Under the pieces are notes generated by a model. That model did no database searches and had not been told where the DNA came from. It saw nothing but the letters and a program-made list of their open reading frames with translations. Of a stretch of DNA of 60,470 nucleotides, positions 1 through 8,096 are shown in pieces (the first letter of the stretch is position 1; each line of letters opens with the position of its first letter). The stretch is taken from the NCBI GenBank assembly GCA_937884975.1, contig CAKZZS010000057.1:1-60470 (forward strand). The letters are read 5' to 3'. A program made the position numbers and the translations under genes. Source of the stretch: an uncultured Clostridia bacterium (GTDB lineage Bacteria; Bacillota; Clostridia; Oscillospirales; Acutalibacteraceae).

Positions 1-200
1 TTATTTCACGGGCGGTTAATAACCGCCCCTACGAATCGGTTGAGATTCTTCACTTCGCTCAGAATGACATTCTATCGTTCCGCAGGAACATTTCACGCGT
101 TTTCTTTTGAAACGTACTTCACGTTGTTTAATGACAACACTTGACAAATTCGCAAGAATGTATTTCACGGACGTACAAAGTACGCACCTACGGGTTTGCC
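1..200. repeat. Interspersed hairpin repeats downstream of the yab operon
   Basis: This stretch has no convincing gene. It contains a GGGCGGTT/AACCGCCC hairpin at 10-28, a copy of the GGTTGAGATTCTTC..CAGAATGAC repeat at 38-73, and a second hairpin-like CACGGACGTA..TACGCACCTACGGG unit near 168-190. Related units recur at 14.7-15.1, 16.8 and 18.1 kb. The peptide readable on the minus strand (CHSERSEESQ) is just the translation of this repeat. Confidence 0.75.
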
Positions 201-207
201 TGAACAT

Positions 208-236
208 AAAAAAAGAAGCCCTTTCGGACTTCTTTG
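208..236 (-). terminator. Intrinsic terminator of the yab operon
   Basis: On the minus strand AAAGAAGTCC pairs with a GGGCTTCTTT arm and is followed by a run of T. It lies just beyond the yabR stop codon. Confidence 0.7.
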
Positions 237-249
237 ATTTAATTTCATT

Positions 250-678
250 TTACTTTTTACCGTAACCGCGGTAGGAGCCGCGTTTGCTTTCGGTTGAACG
301 CTTAAGGTCGCTCATTCTATCCTCGCTTGTCTTTTTAAAGGAAGCGAGCATATCCTCAAAGCTCATATTATCAGTCTGCTTTTCGGGAAGCCCCTGCCAG
401 CCGACAGGCTTCGGGCGACTTTTCTTCGGCTTTTCTTTCTTTTCAGGCTGCTCAACCTGCTTAATAGAAAGGCTGACCTTACCCTTTTCGTTTATTTCAA
501 GAACCTTTACCTTAACCTCCTGCCCCTCGGACAGAAACTCTCGGATATTGCTTACAAAGGTATTTGATACCTCTGAAATATGAACAAGTCCCGTTGTGCC
601 GTCAGGCAACGCAACAAACGCGCCGAAATCGGTTATACCGGTTATCTTCCCTTCAAAAACCTCTCCAACCTCAACCAT
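250..678 (-). CDS. yabR: S1 RNA-binding domain protein, YabR-like
   Basis: The 142-residue protein has one S1 (OB-fold) domain at about residues 3-72, with the typical GxVTGITDFGAFVAL-type start and GLVHISE motif. A Lys/Arg-rich, probably disordered tail follows. Single S1 proteins of this size (B. subtilis YabR, general stress protein 13) are expected to bind RNA or ribosomes. It is the last gene of a block with the B. subtilis order yabP-yabQ-divIC-yabR, 25 bases after divIC, and that synteny is the main support for the symbol. The Shine-Dalgarno match before the ATG is poor, so translation may depend on coupling to divIC. The exact role is not known from sequence. Confidence 0.85.
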   Translation of the reverse strand: MVEVGEVFEGKITGITDFGAFVALPDGTTGLVHISEVSNTFVSNIREFLSEGQEVKVKVLEINEKGKVSLSIKQVEQPEKKEKPKKSRPKPVGWQGLPEKQTDNMSFEDMLASFKKTSEDRMSDLKRSTESKRGSYRGYGKK

Positions 679-703
679 TTAAAAAGCTTTTTACCCCTTT
701 CGT

Positions 704-1021
704 TCAGCCGTTGGCTCCCGGCGTAACGTTATAGAAAAACTTTTCGCCAAGCTTACCGTAACCGAGCTCCTCACGGGCAATTTTTTCCATATAATCGCCC
801 TGGTCGCCGTCTATGACTGCCTGAAGCTTCGCATTCTCTTCCTGCTGAGCCTCAACCTGAAGGGAAACCTCTTCAAGCTCTTTTTCTTTATTATGGATCT
901 GTATGCCGGTATGTATGAAAGACACGGCAAGATACCACGCTAAAATAAGCGCAGCCGCTGCAAGAATATAGCTACCCTTAAAACCGCGCTTGTTATTCTT
1001 TTTTACTTGCTTTCTTGTCAC
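704..1021 (-). CDS. divIC: Septum formation initiator DivIC/FtsB family
   Basis: This is a small bitopic membrane protein: a basic cytoplasmic N-terminus, one membrane segment (YILAAAALILAWYLAVSFI), then a coiled coil rich in E, K and Q, and a GDYMEKIAREELGYGKLGE segment typical of DivIC/FtsB. The family works with FtsL and DivIB at the division septum. The frame stays open upstream to 1111, but that would overlap yabQ by more than 100 bases. A GTG at 1021 gives 105 residues and a 29-base overlap, so I chose it. The start remains uncertain because no ATG exists at this point. Confidence 0.85.
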   Translation of the reverse strand: MTRKQVKKNNKRGFKGSYILAAAALILAWYLAVSFIHTGIQIHNKEKELEEVSLQVEAQQEENAKLQAVIDGDQGDYMEKIAREELGYGKLGEKFFYNVTPGANG

Positions 1022-1598
1022 GATATTTCTTTCTGCCTTTCCTATATCTTGTGTCGCCTTTAGCGACACTCCCCTTATATACTCTTTGATTATACAACAA
1101 AGCACCGTCAACTTGCAAGTGGTATTTTGATTTTTTTACTATTTTTTTAACATTTTTTCGGCTTTTTTCATATATTTTTTTAAAAATTCGCCTGAAAAAC
1201 GAAAAAATCTTAATAAACGGAAAAGAAATCACCTTAAAAACCGAAAGGATAATCTTTTTAAAAAACAGATAAACCGTCCTGATTACACGCGTAATTCTGT
1301 CGCAAAGTCTTACAATAAACACGCCGAGTGAGAAATAGTAAATAAAAAATCCCGTCAGCTCGCCGAAAATGACGTATGCCCTGACCTGACCGTCAGTGAT
1401 TACAAGCAACAGCAAAAAGCTCAACACCGAGGCGAGAACGGTAAACACCGAATCACACGCAACAGTCACCCATTTGCGTTTTGAAAGCGTATTTCGGATA
1501 ATGAAAAAGACATCGTAAACTATTCCGAGCGCAAAGCCGAATCCGACGGATACGAAAAAATTATACGTCTGCCTTGCCAGCGATACGCCGTATGTCAT
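993..1598 (-). CDS. yabQ: Spore cortex biosynthesis membrane protein YabQ
   Basis: This 201-residue protein has several hydrophobic segments in its first half (FFVSVGFGFALGIVYDVFF; a segment near residues 50-70; FGELTGFFIYYFSLGVFIV) and a very basic C-terminal tail. It matches the YabQ family in topology and position. In B. subtilis YabQ is a mother-cell membrane protein needed for spore cortex formation. The ATG overlaps the yabP stop as ATGA, with an AAGGTG ribosome site just upstream. The C-terminal tail is longer and more basic than I would expect for the family. Confidence 0.85.
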   Translation of the reverse strand: MTYGVSLARQTYNFFVSVGFGFALGIVYDVFFIIRNTLSKRKWVTVACDSVFTVLASVLSFLLLLVITDGQVRAYVIFGELTGFFIYYFSLGVFIVRLCDRITRVIRTVYLFFKKIILSVFKVISFPFIKIFSFFRRIFKKIYEKSRKNVKKIVKKSKYHLQVDGALLYNQRVYKGSVAKGDTRYRKGRKKYRDKKASKKE

Positions 1599-1876
1599 CT
1601 GAACACCTTTGAAAAGAATGAGGCGTTTTTCGGCTGGGAATCGGTATATGCAAGCGAATCAATTTCACCCTCAACCGAAAGCTCACCAGTTTCGACGCTT
1701 AACCTGTTAATATGAAGCGTTCTTCCCCTTATTGTCAGAAGCCCTAAATCCGTATAAACAACAACCGTTTCCTCGTCAAAGCTGTCGACATCCGACACGC
1801 CTGAAACCGTAAGTACGCGTCTGTCCTCCATTATTATATTATTGGGAACCGATAAAATTTTTTTGTCCTCGTTCAT
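1595..1876 (-). CDS. yabP: Sporulation protein YabP
   Basis: The 93-residue protein has the YabP/YqfC beta-rich core (RRVLTVSGVSDVDSFDEETV, then VYTDLGLLTIRGRTLHI). B. subtilis YabP is made in the mother cell and is required with YabQ for cortex assembly. The ATG at 1876 sits 6-7 bases after a perfect AAGGAGG; an in-frame upstream start would place that ribosome site inside the gene. It is the first gene of the yabP-yabQ-divIC-yabR block and lies behind a sigma-E-like promoter. Its paralogue yqfC lies at 6.6 kb. Confidence 0.9.
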   Translation of the reverse strand: MNEDKKILSVPNNIIMEDRRVLTVSGVSDVDSFDEETVVVYTDLGLLTIRGRTLHINRLSVETGELSVEGEIDSLAYTDSQPKNASFFSKVFR

Positions 1877-1906
1877 AATAACCTCCTTAGTAATTTTCAA
1901 CTACTA

Positions 1907-1936
1907 ATTGGTATGATGAACAAGGACAAAGTATTC
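1907..1936 (-). promoter_or_regulatory. Sigma-E-like promoter of yabP
   Basis: Reading leftwards, GAATACT (1936-1930) is followed after 14 bases by CATACCAAT (1915-1907). This resembles the B. subtilis sigma-E consensus (-35 KMATATT, -10 CATAHAWT, 13-15 spacing), and yabP is in the B. subtilis sigma-E regulon. The transcription start would lie near 1900, just upstream of the ribosome site. Confidence 0.6.
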
Positions 1937-1950
1937 TTTATTATTCGGTT

Positions 1951-3081
1951 TTACTGATTAACTATTTTTCTGAAGGAATCCTTTATAGTCGGATTTGAGG
2001 TTGCAAGCGCGTAGTTAAGCGCTATGACATCCGTTATTCCGTTTTCGCTGATAAAGGTCGGCAGGCTCATCTGATTAACGCCGTCCTTTCTCGGGTCAAG
2101 GATGTATATTTCTTCAAATGCTTCCGTCAAAAACGGAGCAAAGCAGTTGCCGTATGACTCTTTTATAAGAAGGATTTTTCTTCCGTTTTTATTATCCGTT
2201 ACAATTCTTTCAAGCGCCTGGTCGCCCTGGATAAACGTTCCTGCATAATCCGAGGCGTTAGGATTAACAATGGATAACGAGCTGTTATTCCCCGTAAGAC
2301 TGCCGTCAGAGCCTACTCCGAGAATTTCTCCCTTTGCGTTGTTGAGCGGCATAAAATACTCGATATAATCAGGGTTATCCGCAAGCACCTGCGCCTTGCC
2401 GGAAAAACCGTACATTGTTCCTACAAAGCCGTCCGTCTTTCCGCTTTCGTATTTTTCAAGCGGCTGCACAGCAGTAATTCCTGCCTTCTTTGCAAACGCA
2501 AGATACGCATAGTAAGCGCCGCGCGCAGTCCAGTGATGGTCGGTACGGAAATAGAGATATTCGTCCGTATGAAGGGCGAGCGAGCTCCACGCGTCAACTG
2601 TTATAACGTTATCGCTCATTGCGTCATAAGCTATCTGTATTCCCTTTTTCTGCGAACGGTTACCGGTACGGTAATCCTCAGGGCCGTAAAACTCAACCTG
2701 CGTCGGAGCAATAAGGTTATATACCTTAACGCCCGGGCATTTGTCGGCTAAAGTGCTGATTATTTCAGCATAGCTTTCAAGCGCGGATTCGCTAATTCCG
2801 TACATTTCCATAGCGCGAGTTCCCTGGATAATAATTGAATTCTGTATATTATACTCTACCTCGGGAATTTCGGCGGTTGTAACGACCGTTTCCGTCGGTT
2901 CTGTTGTCTGTGTCGTCTGGGTTGTCTGCGTCGGCAGGGTTTCGGTCACTGTCCGGGACTCAGAAGCGGTTGTATCCTCCGGTTTCTTTTCAGCCGAAGG
3001 TAATTTGATTATTACAACAGCAACAACTGCAATAACGATAAGCGATACAATAAGACCGATTATTTTTTCTCTGTTTGTCAT
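1951..3081 (-). CDS. DHHW family membrane-anchored protein
   Basis: The 376-residue protein begins with one membrane segment (IIGLIVSLIVIAVVAVVIIKL), followed by a Thr-rich linker (TTQTTQTTEPTE) and an extracellular domain. That domain contains FRTDHHWTARGAYYAYLAF, the signature of the DHHW family, related to AlgJ/AlgX-type SGNH acyltransferase or esterase domains. A late LLIKESYGNCFAPFL segment fits the SGNH-like fold. It probably acts on cell-surface glycans, but the substrate is unknown. The ATG follows AAGGAG. The gene starts one base after the upstream phosphoesterase ends, so the two are co-transcribed. Confidence 0.8.
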   Translation of the reverse strand: MTNREKIIGLIVSLIVIAVVAVVIIKLPSAEKKPEDTTASESRTVTETLPTQTTQTTQTTEPTETVVTTAEIPEVEYNIQNSIIIQGTRAMEMYGISESALESYAEIISTLADKCPGVKVYNLIAPTQVEFYGPEDYRTGNRSQKKGIQIAYDAMSDNVITVDAWSSLALHTDEYLYFRTDHHWTARGAYYAYLAFAKKAGITAVQPLEKYESGKTDGFVGTMYGFSGKAQVLADNPDYIEYFMPLNNAKGEILGVGSDGSLTGNNSSLSIVNPNASDYAGTFIQGDQALERIVTDNKNGRKILLIKESYGNCFAPFLTEAFEEIYILDPRKDGVNQMSLPTFISENGITDVIALNYALATSNPTIKDSFRKIVNQ

Positions 3082-3082
3082 T

Positions 3083-3778
3083 TTAGCTCCTTAATTTTTC
3101 ACCCGTTTTAACATTGATTACATTCTTAAATACGCTGACATGCGTGTTGCTTATAAACTTATCTATGTGCATGCTTCCGAAGAACCAGCGCGTGAATTTA
3201 CAGTCCTTTGAAAGCTCCTCAAAATAGGTGTTAAGCACGGTAAAACGCACATTATCACCCTGCTGAAGATTAAGAAAGCTCTTTATTTTTGCAGGCGGTT
3301 CGTGGGTTATTATGTAATCAACCTTACCGTCATATTTTTCAAGCGTCTTTATGCCCTCAAGCAAATCCTCCTTGGACGGAATTTCCTCTCTGTCCCAGGT
3401 TTCATTGTCGTTGCGCATATCAATGTCGGGGCTTTCACCGCCGCCCATTGTAAAAAAGGTTTCTCCCTCAATGGTAAATACCTGGCCGCGCATAAGGTGG
3501 TAGATATTACCGTATATCTTGTGCACCTTTCCGCCGTTCCATTCACTCTGCTCATAATTGTTAAGCAGCGTGAAATTGTCATGAGTGCCGTCAATGAAGC
3601 AGATATTGTATTTACGTTTCGCTAATTTGCGGATAAATTTCTGTTCGCTTTTGTCATCGTTCCAGATAAAGCCAAAATCACCGCAAACAATAAGCGTATC
3701 ACCGGGCTTTATTCCCTTTAAGGCAGAAGAACTGAGTCTTTCCCTGTCACCGTGCGTGTCGCCCGTAACGTAAACCAA
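3083..3778 (-). CDS. Calcineurin-like metallophosphoesterase
   Basis: This 231-residue soluble protein carries the two-metal phosphoesterase motifs in order: GDTHGD (residues 6-11), CGDFGF (about 32-37), GTHDNF (about 64-69), HEPP (about 160) and a late GSMHIDK. There is no signal peptide, so it acts in the cytoplasm. Substrates of this family range from phosphoproteins to nucleotides and cannot be read from sequence. The start is TTG, supported by AAGGAAGTG seven bases upstream. It probably forms a two-gene operon with the DHHW protein. Confidence 0.85.
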   Translation of the reverse strand: MVYVTGDTHGDRERLSSSALKGIKPGDTLIVCGDFGFIWNDDKSEQKFIRKLAKRKYNICFIDGTHDNFTLLNNYEQSEWNGGKVHKIYGNIYHLMRGQVFTIEGETFFTMGGGESPDIDMRNDNETWDREEIPSKEDLLEGIKTLEKYDGKVDYIITHEPPAKIKSFLNLQQGDNVRFTVLNTYFEELSKDCKFTRWFFGSMHIDKFISNTHVSVFKNVINVKTGEKLRS

Positions 3779-3796
3779 TTTTTTTCACTTCCTTTG

Positions 3797-3825
3797 TTGA
3801 AAAATACAGCGTAAGATGGTATAAT
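3797..3825 (+). promoter_or_regulatory. Sigma-A promoter of the D-Ala-D-Ala carboxypeptidase gene
   Basis: TTGAAA at 3797 is separated by 17 bases from a perfect TATAAT at 3820. This suggests vegetative expression rather than the forespore control of B. subtilis dacF. Confidence 0.7.
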
Positions 3826-3884
3826 TATTTACCAATGAATAATATACAACTAAATAAAAATAATTTCAAGGGAGATTTGAAGTT

Positions 3885-5231
3885 TTGTTCAAAAAAATTA
3901 TATCATTTTTGTTAATATTGACATTATTTTCATCATTTTTGACAATAAACAGTCAGGCGCTTTATAATTCCTCGGTAGAGCTTAATGCGGATATTGTGCT
4001 TCTTGCGTCAATTGATGACGGGACAGTTCTGCTCGCAAAGAACAATGATAAGCGCACGCCCCCTGCCTCGCTTACGAAAATTGTTACGGCCACTCTTGCG
4101 CTTCAGCATTTTACCGACCTTGACCAGATAATCGAGGCGGACGAAACGAGCATAATGGAAATAAGCGGCACGGGAAGCTCAAACGCGAATATTCAGGTCG
4201 GCGAAAAAATGAGCGTAAGAGACTTGCTTTACTGCCTTCTGGTTCATTCCGCAAATGAGGCGGCAAACATACTCGGCACTCAGGTCGCCGGAAGCATTGC
4301 TGATTTTGTCAAGATGATGAACGAATATGTAAAAAGCATCGGCTGTAAAAACACCCATTTTGTCAACTGCCACGGTCTTGACGACGAGGAGCAGTACACA
4401 ACCGCCGACGATATGCTTTTAATCACTCTCAAGGCTCTTGAATATCCCGTATTCAAGGAGATTACGAGCACGACAAAATACACCGTTCCAAAGACAAATA
4501 TGTCAGACGAAAGGTATCTTTATACCACAAACTGGATGATGAATCCCGGTCACCCGTCTTACTATTACGAATACGTTTCGGGAGTTAAAACCGGCACTAC
4601 TACAAGAGCAGGCAGGTGCATAGTTTCAACTGCAAGCAAGGACGGCTATAACTATATCGGAATCGTTATGGGCGCAAAGAACGAAGACAGCGACGAAAAC
4701 GAGGCGCTTCTTGAATGTAAAAGAATTTTTCAGTGGGCGTTTGAAAACATCAAGCTTTCGACGGTTGTCTCCTCCACTACAACCGTTACGGTGGTAGACG
4801 TCGAATTAAACTGGGACACAGACCACTTAAGACTTGTCCCTGCAAGCGATTTATCACTGCTTGTGCCTACGGGTAATGACGCAGGCAGCGTTATGGTTAA
4901 GGTTCTTGAGGACCAAACGCCGAAGACTGTCAGCGCTCCGATAAAGCAGGGCGACGTTTTAGGCAAGGCGCAGGTGCTTTATGCGGATGAGGAAATCGCA
5001 ACAATTGACCTTGTGGCGGCGGAAACGGTTACAAGAAGTCCGCTTCTTTGGTTTTTTAATATTCTTAAAAACATTTTCTCATCAAATATTTTCAAGCTTA
5101 TTCTGGCGCTTGTAATTATATTTATTGCCGCGTATATTTTCCTTATTTTCAGATATAAAAACAAGAAAAAACGCAGAAGGCAAAACGTCAAAACCGTAAG
5201 AATAAATCCCAACACCAAAAACAGAAGATAA
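3885..5231 (+). CDS. D-alanyl-D-alanine carboxypeptidase (PBP5/DacF type)
   Basis: A 448-residue exported peptidase S11. A signal peptide spans about residues 1-26. The catalytic motifs are complete: SLTK at 62-65 (nucleophile Ser62), SAN at 122-124 and KTG at 235-237. A beta-rich C-terminal domain follows, then a membrane segment (FKLILALVIIFIAAYIFLIF) and a strongly basic cytoplasmic tail. The enzyme removes the terminal D-alanine from peptidoglycan stem peptides. A full transmembrane anchor plus basic tail replaces the amphipathic helix usual for PBP5. The start is TTG, with AAGGGAG about ten bases upstream. It is monocistronic between a sigma-A promoter and a terminator. Confidence 0.92.
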   Translation: MFKKIISFLLILTLFSSFLTINSQALYNSSVELNADIVLLASIDDGTVLLAKNNDKRTPPASLTKIVTATLALQHFTDLDQIIEADETSIMEISGTGSSNANIQVGEKMSVRDLLYCLLVHSANEAANILGTQVAGSIADFVKMMNEYVKSIGCKNTHFVNCHGLDDEEQYTTADDMLLITLKALEYPVFKEITSTTKYTVPKTNMSDERYLYTTNWMMNPGHPSYYYEYVSGVKTGTTTRAGRCIVSTASKDGYNYIGIVMGAKNEDSDENEALLECKRIFQWAFENIKLSTVVSSTTTVTVVDVELNWDTDHLRLVPASDLSLLVPTGNDAGSVMVKVLEDQTPKTVSAPIKQGDVLGKAQVLYADEEIATIDLVAAETVTRSPLLWFFNILKNIFSSNIFKLILALVIIFIAAYIFLIFRYKNKKKRRRQNVKTVRINPNTKNRR

Positions 5232-5268
5232 AAACAAAACCGAGGAAGAATTTCCTCGGTTTTGTTTT
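5231..5268. terminator. Bidirectional intrinsic terminator
   Basis: AAAACAAAACCGAGGAA pairs with TTCCTCGGTTTTGTTTT, giving A/T runs on both sides. It serves the carboxypeptidase gene and the convergent small Cys protein gene. Confidence 0.85.
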
Positions 5269-5465
5269 TATAATTTATAATCGTCGGGATTTATTTTTTC
5301 TATCGGCGCGAGCTTTTTCGGCTCACGCTTTAAAATGTCGTACTTATATTTACGGCAGAAATAGTCAAGCGGCACGGGTCCCTTTTTAGGGCAAAGCACC
5401 GTCTGCTTATCAGCCGCGATTTTTCCGTAAAAACAGTATTCACATCTTTTTGAAAGCTCACTCAT
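5268..5465 (-). CDS. Small four-cysteine protein
   Basis: This 65-residue protein has a CEYC pair (Cys8, Cys11) and two further cysteines (Cys25, Cys37), a spacing that could bind one zinc ion. It is basic and has no membrane segment. I do not recognise a characterised family; small Cys-rich proteins like this are common in Clostridia. It lies 37 bases before ylbJ on the same strand side but is read first leftwards, ending at a shared terminator. The ribosome site is weak, so expression level and start are less certain than for its neighbours. Confidence 0.6.
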   Translation of the reverse strand: MSELSKRCEYCFYGKIAADKQTVLCPKKGPVPLDYFCRKYKYDILKREPKKLAPIEKINPDDYKL

Positions 5466-5502
5466 TTTTTCACAACCCGTCTGTTTTTATATTTTTATTT
5501 TA

Positions 5503-6570
5503 TCATACTTTTTTCCTCGGAGCAATATCAAATATAAGACAGACGCTCATAAACGCAAGCGCTATACAGCAAGGCAGTGAAACGCTGTAAGGCAGCACAA
5601 CGGACTGTTCAAGCGAAGAAACGACGGAAATGTTCACGGGAAAAAGATACAAATACACCCTGCAGATACCTGACGAAAGCGCGGCGTGAATAAGTCTTGA
5701 AGCATAAAAATACTTTATTTTCAGTCCGCTTTCTATAACGCCGTTCATCACCTGAAAATGAACGCAAAGTCCGCCGAAACCTATTATCGCCGCGATTACG
5801 GGAAGCGGAAAAACCGAAAAAGAAAAAAGCACGCCGTTTGTCACCTCAAAAACGGAAAACAGAAAAGCGAGCATATTGTCGGACAGGTCAAACTCCTTAA
5901 GCACCTGACAAATCGCCGAAAAAACAAGAACGTAAACGCTTATGGAAAGCATAGAAGATGTTGCTTGGGAAGCGCTTTTTGTAACGGCGTCAAAAACTGA
6001 CAGCGAGTTTTTTTCATTTTTCTTTCTTTCGCTTTTTTTAACAGGCTCCGAGAGAAGAAATCCCGAAGCAAAGCCTATAACAAGCGACGAAAGAGTTACC
6101 GAGCAAAACAACGCCGCTCCTGCCGCGACGGAACCGAGAAGTCCTGCGCCGACTGTTGAAAGAATAAACGCAGGGCCGCCGTTAATACAGAAAAGATACA
6201 TTCTTGCCGCCTGGGCTTTTGTTATCTTCCCCTCCTTTAAAAGCGAGTCGGTCATTTTTGCGCCGACGGGATAACCGCCGATAAAGGACATCAGAATACT
6301 TGCGGACGCCTCCTCCGGCAGCCTGAAAACCACCCTTGTAAAAAAGGAAAAGAGTTTGCCGATAAGCCTTGAAACGCCGCTATTTTCAATAAAGCACGCA
6401 AGCGTCATAAACGGAAAAAGCGTGGGCAAAAGCACGTTCCCGACGGTTGAAAGTCCGCTTTTTATTCCGTCGGAAACAACTGACGGTTTTTTAAGAATAA
6501 AATACGCGCACAGCGAAACAAAAGCGCAAAGAAACAGCGCCTTTATATAAAAGAAAACTCTTTTTTTCAT
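5503..6570 (-). CDS. ylbJ: Sporulation integral membrane protein YlbJ
   Basis: The 355-residue polytopic protein has about eight hydrophobic segments and the nucleoside-recognition/gate motif region ILMSFIGGYPVGAKMTDSLL that marks YlbJ. In B. subtilis ylbJ is expressed in the mother cell under sigma-E and is needed for heat-resistant spores. The ATG at 6570 follows GAGGTG after six bases. It diverges from yqfC across a perfect palindrome that supplies a sigma-E-like promoter to each gene. The transported molecule, if any, is unknown. Confidence 0.9.
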   Translation of the reverse strand: MKKRVFFYIKALFLCAFVSLCAYFILKKPSVVSDGIKSGLSTVGNVLLPTLFPFMTLACFIENSGVSRLIGKLFSFFTRVVFRLPEEASASILMSFIGGYPVGAKMTDSLLKEGKITKAQAARMYLFCINGGPAFILSTVGAGLLGSVAAGAALFCSVTLSSLVIGFASGFLLSEPVKKSERKKNEKNSLSVFDAVTKSASQATSSMLSISVYVLVFSAICQVLKEFDLSDNMLAFLFSVFEVTNGVLFSFSVFPLPVIAAIIGFGGLCVHFQVMNGVIESGLKIKYFYASRLIHAALSSGICRVYLYLFPVNISVVSSLEQSVVLPYSVSLPCCIALAFMSVCLIFDIAPRKKV

Positions 6571-6576
6571 TCTTCA

Positions 6577-6624
6577 CACCTCAAGAATAGATATGATTTT
6601 TTTCACATATCTATTCTTGAGGTG
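6577..6624. promoter_or_regulatory. Symmetric bidirectional sigma-E-like promoter (19 bp perfect inverted repeat)
   Basis: The arm CACCTCAAGAATAGATATG (6577-6595) is repeated in perfect inversion at 6606-6624, with ten bases between. On the plus strand GAATAGA (6585-6591) lies 14 bases before CATATCTAT (6606-6614); by symmetry the minus strand carries the same pair. Each arm also contains GAGGTG, the ribosome site of its gene, exactly six bases from the start codon on both sides. Spacing and sequence fit sigma-E, the known regulator of ylbJ and yqfC in Bacillus. Confidence 0.65.
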
Positions 6625-6630
6625 ATTTAT

Positions 6631-6885
6631 TTGACTTCAAAGGAAAAGCCGGGTGAACGGCTTAAAAAAATTGAGCAGCTGAAAATGTGTCACATTGAGC
6701 TTGACGGCAACAGAGAGCTTATTCTTGACGGCTGTAAGGGCATTGTTGAATACGAAACACAAAAAATAAAAATTTGCACCGATATGGTTTTTGTTTCCGT
6801 TACGGGCGATGATCTTAACATTAACACTTATAATCAGGACCAGATTGTCATAAGCGGAAAAATACTTTCAGTTGATTTTTCATAG
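6631..6885 (+). CDS. yqfC: Sporulation protein YqfC
   Basis: This 84-residue protein belongs to the YabP/YqfC family: short, beta-rich, with ILDGCKGIVEYETQKIKI followed by VSVTGDDLNINTYNQ. YqfC is a sigma-E-controlled sporulation protein of unknown biochemical role, nearly always paired with yqfD as here. I chose TTG at 6631 rather than the in-frame GTG at 6622. That GTG lies inside the GAGGTG ribosome site, and the six-base spacing to 6631 mirrors exactly that of ylbJ on the other strand. yqfD starts 14 bases after the stop. Confidence 0.88.
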   Translation: MTSKEKPGERLKKIEQLKMCHIELDGNRELILDGCKGIVEYETQKIKICTDMVFVSVTGDDLNINTYNQDQIVISGKILSVDFS

Positions 6886-6899
6886 GTAGGACTGTTCTT

Positions 6900-8042
6900 A
6901 TGCTTTTAATAAAACTGTTGAGATTTATTCAGGGTTATATTGATTTTCAGGTAAGCGAGGGCTTTCCGGAAAGATTTATAAATCTTTGCACAAAGGATAA
7001 TATCCCTCTCTGGAACATAAAAAATAACGGCAAATTTCTTTTCGCCTCCACAACCTGCTACGCTCTTAACGACGTTAAAAGGACAGCCGAAAAATCGGGA
7101 ATGAAGATAGACGTTTTAAAGGAAACGTCACTGAAAAGCTCCTTGAAAAAGCACAAAAAACGAAAGGGACTTCTTATATCACTTTTTATCTGCTTTTTAG
7201 TAACGGTTTTCCTGTCGGGGTTTATCTGGAGCATTTCGGTTGAGGGAAATGAAGAATATACAACGGAACAAATCCTTGAAGCGTATGAGGAAAACGGGGT
7301 TAAAATCGGCGCGCTGAAAAGCAAAATCGACACTCTTGGCGCCAGTGAAAACGCCGTAATAAAGCTTGACAATATTTCGTGGGCAAAGGTGAACATAAGA
7401 GGCTGTTTTGCCGTAATTGAGGTCAGGGAGAGCATTAAAAAACCGAAACTGTTAAATGAAAGCACACCCGTAAACATTGTATCGGACGCGGACGGTCAGA
7501 TAATAAAATACGAAGTCGAAAAGGGTGAAAGCGTTTTAAAGCCCGGAATTGCCGTGACAAAGGGCGATTTGCTCGTCAGCGGAGTACTCACGAACAAGGA
7601 CTCAAGCGAAAGACTTGTCCATTCAAAGGCAAAAATAACCGCAAAGACAACGCATCTGACTAAAAGCGCTGTTCCGGAAAATCTTTTTTCGAAAAGCGAA
7701 GAGGATATAAGATATTCGCTTTTCTTTTTCGGTTTGAAAGTTCCGTCATACAGTCTTGACGGTGATTATTTTGAGAGCAGGAAATATCTTGAAAACAATA
7801 AAAAAATACTGCCCGTCGGTGTTTTCAGATACAGACAGGCAAAGTATAATACCGAATACGAAATAAACGATAGCGAAGAATCGCTTTTGAGCGCATTTGA
7901 CAGTAATCTCAAGGCTATAGAGATTTACCGTAACAGCGAAAGGGTTTTAAGCGAAAAAATCAGTTTTTCAAATATGGTTTTCAAATGCAAGTACATCTGT
8001 GAAGAAGAAATAGGCGTCGAAAAGGAAATTCTTACGGGATAA
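6900..8042 (+). CDS. yqfD: Sporulation protein YqfD
   Basis: The 380-residue protein has a cytoplasmic N-terminal region of about 90 residues, one strong membrane segment (GLLISLFICFLVTVFLSGFIW) and a large extracytoplasmic part starting with SVEGNEEYTTEQILEAYEENG. That layout is diagnostic of YqfD. The N-terminal domain of the family is related to the forespore-facing SpoIVFA/YqfD group. The protein is needed for sporulation but its chemistry is unknown. It is co-transcribed with yqfC and ends at a strong terminator. Confidence 0.92.
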   Translation: MLLIKLLRFIQGYIDFQVSEGFPERFINLCTKDNIPLWNIKNNGKFLFASTTCYALNDVKRTAEKSGMKIDVLKETSLKSSLKKHKKRKGLLISLFICFLVTVFLSGFIWSISVEGNEEYTTEQILEAYEENGVKIGALKSKIDTLGASENAVIKLDNISWAKVNIRGCFAVIEVRESIKKPKLLNESTPVNIVSDADGQIIKYEVEKGESVLKPGIAVTKGDLLVSGVLTNKDSSERLVHSKAKITAKTTHLTKSAVPENLFSKSEEDIRYSLFFFGLKVPSYSLDGDYFESRKYLENNKKILPVGVFRYRQAKYNTEYEINDSEESLLSAFDSNLKAIEIYRNSERVLSEKISFSNMVFKCKYICEEEIGVEKEILTG

Positions 8043-8044
8043 TA

Positions 8045-8086
8045 AAAAAGCATCCTTAAAGGTAAATACCCGAAAGGATGCTTTTT
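8045..8086. terminator. Bidirectional terminator after yqfD
   Basis: AAAAAGCATCCTT pairs perfectly with AAGGATGCTTTTT across a 16-base loop. It serves yqfD and the convergent GtrA gene. Confidence 0.85.
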
Positions 8087-8096
8087 ATGTATTTAA

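Noticed and set aside
16..207. 63-codon minus-strand frame at the window start
   Set aside because: It is the translation of interspersed repeats (HSERSEESQ) and has no ribosome site.
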